60,000 nucleotides of DNA, taken from contig NC_087068.1 of the NCBI RefSeq assembly GCF_963678635.1, positions 49,683,724-49,743,723 of the forward strand, read 5' to 3'. The notes under the pieces were generated by a model that made no database searches, had not been told where the DNA came from, and saw nothing but the letters and a program-made list of their open reading frames with translations. Below are positions 43,031-51,872 of this stretch, piece by piece (the first letter of the stretch is position 1; the number at the start of each line of letters is the position of its first letter). A program made the position numbers and the translations under genes. Source of the stretch: Symsagittifera roscoffensis. Its lineage: Eukaryota > Xenacoelomorpha > Acoela > Convolutidae.

Positions 43031-44763
43031 ATGCACAAAATCAACAACCAATCCAAACACAAAACCCAATTAATACACAATCTTTTCAACCAATTCAGCA
43101 ACAAAACCCAATGATCACACACTCGTATCAACCAACACAAATGCAAAATGAAACACCACTCCCATATTATCTTCAACAACACGAAATAACAAGAAATCAA
43201 CTTTCAAATTTTTCTCAAATGCCAAATGCAGCAGAATCATTACAAATGACAATGAATCCATACCTTATGGGTGGATCATCAATAACATCAAACAAACCTT
43301 TAATGGTATTCACAGGAACAGACCCTGAATATTCTGTAGAAGATTATTTAAATGCAGTAACAGCAAATTTGATTTTAAATATAGGACCTGAACCAATTAA
43401 TACGCCACTACATCAAAACTTGATACATCGACGCACAGCGTTGATACAGACAACCTTAGATGGCGCAGCCCAAAAATGGTTTTCAGTATTGCCTGTAGAA
43501 ATAAAATCAAATTGGAAAAGGTTTACACAAGAATTTTCAAAAATGTTTGACTCCGAAAGAAACAAACAACAACAAAGAGTTTTATGTAATGAAATTCGCA
43601 GATTACCAAATGAAACCATCAAGCAATTAGCAGTACGCATCGAAACACTAGTTCGAAAAGCATATTCATTAAACACACACGACTATAAAAACACCAAAAT
43701 GACAGAAATCTTAATGATGACCTTAACACCGAAATTAAGGAAAATAGCAATAAAAAAGAGAGCATCCCATCCTTCTTCAATTCGAGAACCCGATTTAGAT
43801 TTTCGAAAACTAGTAGACAAACTAGAACAAGCGGAAATCACAATGAAACTCGAAGAAACAGAAAATCTGAAATTACAATATGTTAACCGAATTGAAACAA
43901 ATTCCACAAATATCAACAATATACAGGAATCAGATACAGACCTCGTTGAAAAAATCACTGAAATACTCAATATTTATGAAAAACACCCAAACTTTAAAGA
44001 CAAACCATCTTTCAAAAAATGGTGTAATTATTGCCGACGATACGGACATAGTATTTCTGAATGTAGACAAAAACAGCAAGACAATCAAAATAAACCTCAA
44101 AAATATAAAGAACCAAATAAATCATTCTATCAATACATGAAGAAAGATCAAAATCTACCGAACAAAAATGTATACAGCAACAACAGTTCAGGAAAACCAC
44201 TCCCGAACAATACAAATTATACAAGAACTCAATCACCACATAACTCAAATTATAGAGGAAGATCGCCAGAACGAAGACATACACAAAATCCGTCACAAAA
44301 TCACTACAATAGACCAAATAGTCGAAATAACTACTCCAGATCTAATTCAAACACAACACAATTTGTTTCTAGATCTAATTCCCAATCAAAAAATAAATAC
44401 TATCCAAACAACCAGTCACGAAACTCATCATATAATAGAAATAGAAACTATTCCAATAATCGAAATAGAAGCTATTCAAACAACCGAAATCAGTATTACC
44501 CAAACAATCGATCAAGAAATAACTCATATAACAGATCAAACGGTAATTATCAAAATAGATCACGAAATAATTCACAAAATCGACATTCAAGTTATAATAA
44601 TCGTTATAGAAATTATTCCCAATCACCACACCGGAATAATAATCATTATAATAATTCTAATAATCGCCACAGAAGTAGTACACCTAAACATCAAAGACAT
44701 ATTAATCAAGTACAATCAAATCCAGAAACAACATCAGACCCCCAGGTATTGATGACACAGTAA
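42901..44763 (+). CDS. gag: Gag polyprotein
   Basis: 620 codons. The first ~120 residues are Gln/Asn/Pro-rich. The capsid-like region follows at ~130-310 (VFTGTDPEYSVEDYLNAV, AAQKWFSVLPVEIKSNWKRF, RLPNETIKQLAVRIETLVRK), matching the retrotransposon Gag fold. A CCHC zinc knuckle CNYCRRYGHSISEC (C-x2-C-x4-H-x4-C) lies at about residue 377. A 200-residue Arg/Ser/Asn/Tyr tail follows, likely RNA-binding. Gag should assemble the particle and package RNA. It stops at TAA 44761-44763; pol follows in the -1 frame. The ATG at 42901 lies within ORF2, so a later start is possible. Confidence 0.85.
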   Translation: MDYLSSDDDFLQPDIFAPYNQEYRGQGVQKPHTNHRIFSPQPIDAQNQQPIQTQNPINTQSFQPIQQQNPMITHSYQPTQMQNETPLPYYLQQHEITRNQLSNFSQMPNAAESLQMTMNPYLMGGSSITSNKPLMVFTGTDPEYSVEDYLNAVTANLILNIGPEPINTPLHQNLIHRRTALIQTTLDGAAQKWFSVLPVEIKSNWKRFTQEFSKMFDSERNKQQQRVLCNEIRRLPNETIKQLAVRIETLVRKAYSLNTHDYKNTKMTEILMMTLTPKLRKIAIKKRASHPSSIREPDLDFRKLVDKLEQAEITMKLEETENLKLQYVNRIETNSTNINNIQESDTDLVEKITEILNIYEKHPNFKDKPSFKKWCNYCRRYGHSISECRQKQQDNQNKPQKYKEPNKSFYQYMKKDQNLPNKNVYSNNSSGKPLPNNTNYTRTQSPHNSNYRGRSPERRHTQNPSQNHYNRPNSRNNYSRSNSNTTQFVSRSNSQSKNKYYPNNQSRNSSYNRNRNYSNNRNRSYSNNRNQYYPNNRSRNNSYNRSNGNYQNRSRNNSQNRHSSYNNRYRNYSQSPHRNNNHYNNSNNRHRSSTPKHQRHINQVQSNPETTSDPQVLMTQ

Positions 44764-44843
44764 ATGATACGTTACAACTCAATCAAATAAACTGTGGATC
44801 ATCAGACTCAGAAAGTGATACAGAAAACACTCTCTCCATCAAT

Positions 44844-46130
44844 ATGATAGCAGTCGAAAATGACTATGAACCTATTATATATGAACAACCTTTTTCATCA
44901 CACATATATGAAAATCAATCAGAACTCCTTCGCAATTATTATATTGAACCCATCCATTCCACACCAACGACGCAAGAAACTAATGGAATTAACACTACAA
45001 ATCAATCCAATGAGAATGAAAAAACAAAATGCTTGAATACAAACAAAATCTATCAAAATATACAAAAAGAACAACCTAAAGAAAAAATTTGGACAATACC
45101 ATTTTTTTTAAAAAGTCCAAGAAACAAAGAATTTCAACCACCAGATCTTGAAATTGATTTTCTAATTGATTCAGGAGCAGAATCAAATATAATAAACATT
45201 CCCACATGGAATGAAATAAAAACCTTACACCCAAAGCTAACACCTCTTGAAACCTCCAGTAAGCTAGCAACAGCACAAGGATCAACATTAATAAACTACG
45301 GAAAAATTCAATTATTTCTTCTCCCCACAAGAACAATAGAGCAAAATAAAATTTTAAATAAACCATTTAAACAAATATTCCATATCACTGATATTAAACA
45401 CAATATCATTGGAATACCATTTATCTCTAAATATATACCAACAATCAACATCTTGAACAGTAAAATACTAATCAAAGATAAATACACAAAAACAAAAGAC
45501 ACACCCTTAACATTTTTTCAAAGATTAAATAAACAACCACCATTCTTTTCAAAATTTTATCCAATATATAACCAACAAAGAAAACACTTGAAACCAATAT
45601 CAGGAAACATATATAATTTTCCAATAAAACAAGTTCACCAATATGATAAAAAACAAAATAAACAACAATTTTATATGTCAGATTTTGAATTCAAACCTAT
45701 CCATAAATTTTTCAAAATCACAATCTCATCAATAAAATATTTGAAAAACTCGAATTCAGATATTATTTCTTTACATGTATACAACAATACACCTTACCAA
45801 GTAACATTAACTTTAGGACTTTTAGGCTATTGCGAAACCAACGCTACAATATCACCAATACACGAAAAAGCATATCGCGTAAATAATATACTCCAATTAT
45901 TAGATATTTGTCAATCCACAATTCTTAATGAAGAATTATCCATAAATAATATAATAAGTAACGAAAAAAGAAATACTGATTATTTCACAAAAACCCCATA
46001 TTTCAAACCTACATTCAACATAAGTAACTACACAGAAACTCAACAGAAATTTTTAATAATGTTTAACTTCCAACATTCACAAATAACACAAGACGAATTT
46101 GATAAATTAGCCAAACAGCTAATCAAATAA
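44844..46130 (+). CDS. pol: Pol, first part: aspartic protease and linker
   Basis: The frame is open from 44706, overlapping the end of gag by 58 nt in the -1 frame; the first ATG is at 44844. The retropepsin active site is in FLIDSGAESNII (about 45157-45192), with the second conserved strand NIIGIPFI about 70 residues on. The protease would process Gag and Pol. A long linker with no recognised domain follows. The frame ends at an in-frame TAA at 46128-46130; the same frame continues straight into reverse transcriptase, so this stop is probably a lesion. Confidence 0.8.
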   Translation: MIAVENDYEPIIYEQPFSSHIYENQSELLRNYYIEPIHSTPTTQETNGINTTNQSNENEKTKCLNTNKIYQNIQKEQPKEKIWTIPFFLKSPRNKEFQPPDLEIDFLIDSGAESNIINIPTWNEIKTLHPKLTPLETSSKLATAQGSTLINYGKIQLFLLPTRTIEQNKILNKPFKQIFHITDIKHNIIGIPFISKYIPTINILNSKILIKDKYTKTKDTPLTFFQRLNKQPPFFSKFYPIYNQQRKHLKPISGNIYNFPIKQVHQYDKKQNKQQFYMSDFEFKPIHKFFKITISSIKYLKNSNSDIISLHVYNNTPYQVTLTLGLLGYCETNATISPIHEKAYRVNNILQLLDICQSTILNEELSINNIISNEKRNTDYFTKTPYFKPTFNISNYTETQQKFLIMFNFQHSQITQDEFDKLAKQLIK

Positions 46131-46835
46131 TCATCAGTCTATGCAACATCCAAATTTGATGTTGGCAAAATCAGCTCATCACTACATCTCCCATTAAAAC
46201 CAGACGCAGTTTTCAAAAAACAAAGAGCAAGTAAAGTACCAGTTCACTTACACGATAAAGTGAACAGATTACTCGACATCTTAGAACAATACAACATTAT
46301 ATCACCAGTAAATAAAGAAGAACAACCAAAAGGTAACAGATTTATCAACCCTGTTATAATTCTAGCCAAAGGAGAATCATTAAAAATTGTTCTCGACGCT
46401 AGATACCTCAACTCACTCATAGATGAATCAAAGTGCAATTGGCCTATTGAACCAATACAAGTTATTTTAACAAAAATAAACGGAAAATACTTTACAACCG
46501 CAGATATGAACAGTGCATATAATCAAATGCCATTAGATGAACAATCGCGACGTTTAACACAATTTGTTATTGGAAACCAACAGTATGAATTCAACCGCCT
46601 ATTCTATGGAATATCCATAGGACCAGCAGCATTTTCAGCTTTTATGAGCAAAATTTTTAGACCACTAATACTCAAGAAAAACGCAATCACCTATTTAGAC
46701 GATGTTTTTATGCAATCACAGACTAAAGAAGAAATGTTCAATGTTTTAGAACATTATCACCAAATACTTCAGAACCAAAATCTGAAGGCCGCCCCCGATA
46801 AATCACACTTCTTTTTGACAAGAGTTAAATCTTAG
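46131..46835 (+). pseudogene. pol: Pol, second part: reverse transcriptase, stop upstream and frameshift downstream
   Basis: In frame with the protease segment after the TAA. RT motifs: the fingers with INPVIILAKGESLKIVLDAR, motif A TTADMNSAYNQMPL, motif B region FYGISIGPAAFSAFM, and the catalytic YLDD in ITYLDDVFMQS (about 46700). The thumb follows. Near 46828 one base is missing and the frame runs into TAG; the connection domain continues in the next frame. RT would copy element RNA into DNA. The first ATG after the stop is 46260, but initiation there would lose part of the fingers. Confidence 0.85.
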
Positions 46836-46867
46836 GACATAATATAGAAAGAAAAACAATCACTCCA

Positions 46868-49723
46868 TTGAAATCACGCATTGATGCTATTCAGAAACTC
46901 CAACCACCAACAAATAAAAAGAAAATCCAAGAATTCCTTGGAATGTTAAACTTTTTAAGCAAATATGTTTATAAAATGCAATTATACCTAAGACCATTCT
47001 ATAATATACTTAGACAAGAAAATAATTTTGAATGGAATACAGAACATCAAGCACGATTTGAAGAAATTAAGAAACTCTTAACTGAACAAATTTCGAACAC
47101 AATTCCAGATCCAAATCAACCATTCTATGCAATGTGCGATGCTTCGAACTTTGGCATCGGCGCTGCATTATTACAATCACATAATGGTACAAATAAAATG
47201 AACCTTATATCAGCAAATTCTCGATTATTCACTCAAGCAGAGCTACGACTCTCAACTCTAATGAGGGAATGTACAGCCATAATATATACACTAACAGAAT
47301 ATGATTTTCTGATACTTGGATCAAAACATCCAACAGTTCTATTCACAGACCATAAACCAATCATCTTTCTCTTTACACAAAAGTCTAATCCAAACCACCG
47401 AGTTTATAGATTTCAACTAATTTTAATGAAATTCCCAAACTTACATATAGTTTGGACCGCAGGAAAAAATCTTGCATTACCAGATACTTTAAGTCGAAAT
47501 ACGCCACCTGAATTACTTACACGTAAAACCACAGTTGAAATACCCAAAAATATAAAATTCTACCTTGCAGAAAACGAAACATCACCCCGATTGGAATGCA
47601 AATATGCAGTAAAAACTGACGTTGAACAATCACAGATAAATAGTTTACAACGTTTTCCACTTTATTTAGATTGTCAAAATAATCACTATGAAGTTGATCT
47701 ACTTGGAACATCAATTTTTAAACCAATTCCATATTCACAATGGATAAAAAATAACACCCAACAAAAAAGAATAAAACAACACTCGCATAAAAAAGACCTT
47801 TTCCCGATAATTGAGAAAGAAAATCTAACTGATGAAATAAATTTATCAGGACCACAAACAAACGATTCCAAATACACAATAAATCAAGTTTTTGACCTCC
47901 TTGACCCACTTGACACAATTCCTTTATCTAAATTAGAAATTGAAAACATTTTTCTCCCTCCAACAGAAAAAATTACAATTACAACCTTGAAACAATATCA
48001 AAATCTTGACCCAGTAATTAGACAACTAAAATCATGGCACAAATATAAAACTAAACCCGTCAAGGCAGATACAACTATTTTAGGAAACAAAACACTCCTC
48101 CGATACTTTCGAAAATTTAATAATACAACAATTAACGAAAATACAGACCTTTTAGAATATAAATTAAATGAATCTACAGTTCCCTGTCTCCCTTTAAGTA
48201 TGATTCTCATAGCTTTTAATATTTCATATACACAAAATATTAAAGGACACTCTGGATCAGAGAAAACATGTTCAAACTTCATACAAAACTTTTATTTCCC
48301 AAATGAACCAATTTGGATAAAAGTACTATGCAATGATTGTATAGTATGTCAACTAAATAAACCCTATCCAAATCAAAAACAAATAGCACAAAAACAAGAT
48401 TTTAAAGGACAAAGTTTGTACTTTAACCACCGTATCTCATTTGATACAAAAGGACCAATTTCACCCTCATCAGAAGGAAACTCCTACATTATGGTAATTG
48501 TTGACGCATTTACACATTATGTAGCACTTAACCCAGTACCACATTGTAACGCTTATTACGCTTACACAACGCTTTATGAACACTGGATAGCCAAATTTGG
48601 ACTACCAGAAATTTTAGTTACAGACAACGGTACAGAATTCATAAATAATGAAATCATCACACTATGTCATTTATATAACATCAAACACAAACCACGTACA
48701 TCTCACGCACCTTGGACAAACGGCTTAGTCGAAGGTATGAATCGTTCATTACAAGAATATCTCAGATTTATCATCAATGGAAATGATACAAGATACACCG
48801 AATGGTTAGCAGATGTAAAATTATTTCCCTTAGCATATAATTCACAAATTACGACAACTCTAGGAATGTCACCATATGAAATGGTTTTTAACCAAAAGCC
48901 ACGCAAACCAATAATGTTTACAGCAAATTCTCATAAAAACGCACAAGGTTATTGTCAACCAAATAAAGACTCAATTTGTTATAACCTCCCATTACATACG
49001 CACGATGAAGATCATTTTCATCACCCACAAATTCTTAAATTAGCCTCCGGTACACACACCGAATGGATTTTAAATAGAGATAAGAAACACAATGAAATTT
49101 ACCAAAAAATAACGAAAAAGTTATTACAAAGACAAAACATAAATGAACAAATCAATTCACGCTTTACACCAGCTTCCGATTTAAAAATTGGAACATTTGT
49201 TTTAATACCTAATTTTAATACTCAAAAAGGAATTTCAAAAAAGTTACAACCCCTTCGTAAAGGACCATACCAAATAATTGCAAAACCCACTGATGTCACA
49301 TATAAAATCACCGACTCAGACCAAAAAGAAATCGTTCAACATCGAAATAACTTATTACCTTATTATCCAAAAGAATACGCACTCCGCGAGCTAACTCAAT
49401 TATATTCTTTTACAGGTTTAAAAGTTATTCAAAATAACCCACATACGGCAAATAAAACAAAGGAACAAAATGATATTCACCTCGAAAATCAAAATACAAA
49501 ATCAACCACCACAAAAAACAATACAAAAAATCTAGATCAAAATACATCTCAAAAAGAAAGAAGAAATAGAAAAATGACAGAACAAATAATACCCCAAGAG
49601 CAAATCGACAAATCAGAACAAAGAGAGTCATCACGACTTAGAAATCAACCACGTAAAAATTATAAAATGTTCATCCCACAATCTAAAATATTAAAGAAAG
49701 TCGAATTTCAAAAACAACTTTAA
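46868..49723 (+). CDS. pol: Pol, third part: RNase H and integrase
   Basis: 951 codons from the first ATG, really the continuation of RT in a shifted frame. RNase H residues are visible: Asp in FYAMCDASNFGIGAAL, Glu in MRECTAIIYTL, Asp in LFTDHKP. The integrase zinc-binding region has GHSGSEKT and CNDCIVCQ. The catalytic core has Asp in ISFDTKGP, Asp in VTDNGTEF and Glu in GLVEGMNRS, the last two 35 residues apart (D,D35E). A GPY/F-like module (LRKGPYQII) and a basic tail end the protein. It would remove the RNA strand and insert the DNA copy. The usual first His of the HHCC finger seems replaced by Tyr. Confidence 0.9.
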   Translation: MKSRIDAIQKLQPPTNKKKIQEFLGMLNFLSKYVYKMQLYLRPFYNILRQENNFEWNTEHQARFEEIKKLLTEQISNTIPDPNQPFYAMCDASNFGIGAALLQSHNGTNKMNLISANSRLFTQAELRLSTLMRECTAIIYTLTEYDFLILGSKHPTVLFTDHKPIIFLFTQKSNPNHRVYRFQLILMKFPNLHIVWTAGKNLALPDTLSRNTPPELLTRKTTVEIPKNIKFYLAENETSPRLECKYAVKTDVEQSQINSLQRFPLYLDCQNNHYEVDLLGTSIFKPIPYSQWIKNNTQQKRIKQHSHKKDLFPIIEKENLTDEINLSGPQTNDSKYTINQVFDLLDPLDTIPLSKLEIENIFLPPTEKITITTLKQYQNLDPVIRQLKSWHKYKTKPVKADTTILGNKTLLRYFRKFNNTTINENTDLLEYKLNESTVPCLPLSMILIAFNISYTQNIKGHSGSEKTCSNFIQNFYFPNEPIWIKVLCNDCIVCQLNKPYPNQKQIAQKQDFKGQSLYFNHRISFDTKGPISPSSEGNSYIMVIVDAFTHYVALNPVPHCNAYYAYTTLYEHWIAKFGLPEILVTDNGTEFINNEIITLCHLYNIKHKPRTSHAPWTNGLVEGMNRSLQEYLRFIINGNDTRYTEWLADVKLFPLAYNSQITTTLGMSPYEMVFNQKPRKPIMFTANSHKNAQGYCQPNKDSICYNLPLHTHDEDHFHHPQILKLASGTHTEWILNRDKKHNEIYQKITKKLLQRQNINEQINSRFTPASDLKIGTFVLIPNFNTQKGISKKLQPLRKGPYQIIAKPTDVTYKITDSDQKEIVQHRNNLLPYYPKEYALRELTQLYSFTGLKVIQNNPHTANKTKEQNDIHLENQNTKSTTTKNNTKNLDQNTSQKERRNRKMTEQIIPQEQIDKSEQRESSRLRNQPRKNYKMFIPQSKILKKVEFQKQL

Positions 49724-50739
49724 TTTTATATTTCACAGTCTTGAAACCTTTGAAACATTTTGAATTTTCATTTTTCAAAATAACATGCTGACAAGACGCA
49801 ATGATTCTAGTTCAAATTTAAACCAATAGGATTCATCCAATCCGTCACCTTCTCTAACTTAAACTCAGATCAATTAGACGAACCATAAAAAACTCCAGGC
49901 ATATCTATAACTATAACTTTACGACCTCCAGGTCAAAAATAAGCAAACCACTCCAACTTGACAACTAAAATAAATATCACCATAATATCATAACCCTCCC
50001 TTATCTAATAACCCAAAGATCAACAATATTTCCCCAACTCAGACCTCAAATACCCTCCAAACAAATCTGTTAATTTAGCCTAAAGTAACAAAACGAACAT
50101 TTTAATTAGCCTAAAGTACAAAAATCTCACCATACCCCGGATCATTTGACAAATAAAAATAAAGAAAAAGACGACCTCCCGATCACCATAAAAATTGCCC
50201 CCAACAATTTTTCACAAAACTCAACCCACTTGTCAAAAAACCAATAAATAATCCGACCACACTTGAAAATTGCCCCAAACAACAAAAAATATTCGATCAA
50301 GAAGTCATTTCTTAAATGCTCTTCTCTCAATCAGTCCACATAATTCTAACAAATCTTAAACAATTTTTTACGATATTTAAAACTTTCATAATATTTCTTT
50401 TTGATATCTTTGAATCTTTTGTAATAATCTTAATCATTTTTTGCAATATTTTTTTAATTTTCTATTCCATATTTGAACTATTCCTCCAATTTTCAAAAGC
50501 CCTTGATTATATCCACAGGTACGATTCATAAAACTTGTCTAAATGATACGAACCATTTTCAGTAGAACTGATATTTTTTTACTATTTGTAATTTTCATAA
50601 CATTTCTATCATCCCTCATTTTGACCATATGCAAATGTATAAAGAAAGCAATCATCACATTCGCTCTAGCAACAATCCTCCTAATTCTTTTTTTAGAAGA
50701 ATACTATAATAAACATAAACTTTTTCACTAAAAGAATAG
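49724..50739 (+). other. pol-env spacer, splice-acceptor-like
   Basis: About 1 kb with repeated words (TTAGCCTAAAGTA at about 50077 and 50108; AAATTGCCCC at about 50190 and 50266), then a T/C-rich stretch at 50320-50700. Acceptor-like sites: ATATCCACAG at about 50519 and CTCCTAATTCTTTTTTTAG ending at 50696. Two hydrophobic frames (50316-50531, 50543-50731) lie in this pyrimidine-rich DNA. They are probably a by-product of it, though the second (62 codons, two hydrophobic segments) could be real. Confidence 0.5.
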
Positions 50740-51872
50740 ACCAAAAAACTATCAAAAATTGCTAACCAACAGTCACAAAGTCAGTCTTCACCGACATCCT
50801 CCCAAGATAACCCAACAACACCTTCAACTACCCAAAATCCTCAAACATCTACACGAATTTCCTTTCAAGATAACCCATATACCTTTGAAGAACGACACGC
50901 ACGCTTATCTGAACCCCTAGAACCCGTTCAACGGCAAGCACCTTTAAGTGAACCAACATATAACTTATACCCAACACTACCACCAGAACTAAGTAGAATA
51001 CGACATCCTAGTCAAAACCAAAACACAACCGAAATAAATAGACAAATTATACATCCTCGACGAAATAGAAATTTTCAAACTCCCCGAGTTCATTTTGAAA
51101 TACCTCAATCTCCATCACAAAGCACTCCAGAAAACCCCACTGGTATCTTACCAGAAACCCCTACTGTTATCTTTCACAACGTAGCACCTCAAGCCTACCC
51201 TCAGATTACTTAGGTTCAACACCAACATCTGAACAAATACGTGAAAATCCCTTTAATCCCCCAAACCAAACATCACGACTACCATATTGGACAACACATT
51301 CATTCACACAAGGTGAACCAAATTTAACCAATGAGCCAATAGATATTTCTTCAGATACAACATCCTCATCACTACCGGAAACATTATCACTACCATCAAC
51401 ACCATCAATTAGCCAAATTTCACCGACGCCTTTTAACTTTAATTTTCCAAATAATCTCGACGCAAGATATCGAGAACAATCATCAACAAAGATTCCCTTA
51501 AGACTAGATTGGAATACATTTACAGCACCTCCACCATTATTTGGCCAACACCTAGAAAGTAATCGCCTTCACAACTGGGCACTCAATAGACTACAATATC
51601 GACAAGACATCCACGACGATATTCGTGATCACAATATCCAAATACTCCAACAAAATAGTCTACAATTAAAGTTTGAAATCACAGTTAAATTAAACAACAT
51701 TACTCAACATCCCTACCCATTAAACCCACCAAACATAACAGCTCAATCACTACCACCACCATTTATAACAACTGAAGTAATATATAAATACGACAGATAT
51801 ACCAAAAAGACAATTGGTTACATTACATTTTATAACCCATACTCAGGATTATCATACACATGTATATTCTAA
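50740..51872 (+). pseudogene. retroelement ORF4, Ser/Pro/Thr-rich, no ATG, one frameshift
   Basis: A coding-like frame of about 377 codons, open after a stop at 50737-50739 and lacking an in-frame ATG. The first part (ANQQSQSQSSPTSSQDNP, FEERHARLSEPLEPVQRQ) stops at 51211-51213. One base out, the frame continues GSTPTSEQIRENPFNPP, through DWNTFTAPPPLFGQ and a helical NRLHNWALNRLQYRQDIHDD, to YNPYSGLSYTCIF at 51872. It overlaps the Env ATG (51860) by 13 nt. Lack of an ATG suggests expression from a spliced RNA. No homology is recognised; a cytoplasmic assembly or accessory protein is possible. Confidence 0.55.

Noticed and set aside
44168-44752. 194-codon Ile/Thr/His-rich ORF in the third frame of gag
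   Set aside because: Shadow of the repetitive Asn/Arg/Ser/Tyr codons of the Gag tail; composition is as expected from a frame shift.
50316-50731. Two small hydrophobic ORFs before env
   Set aside because: They lie in T/C-rich DNA that looks like splice-acceptor pyrimidine tracts; such DNA translates as Phe/Leu/Ile by default. The second remains a weak possibility.
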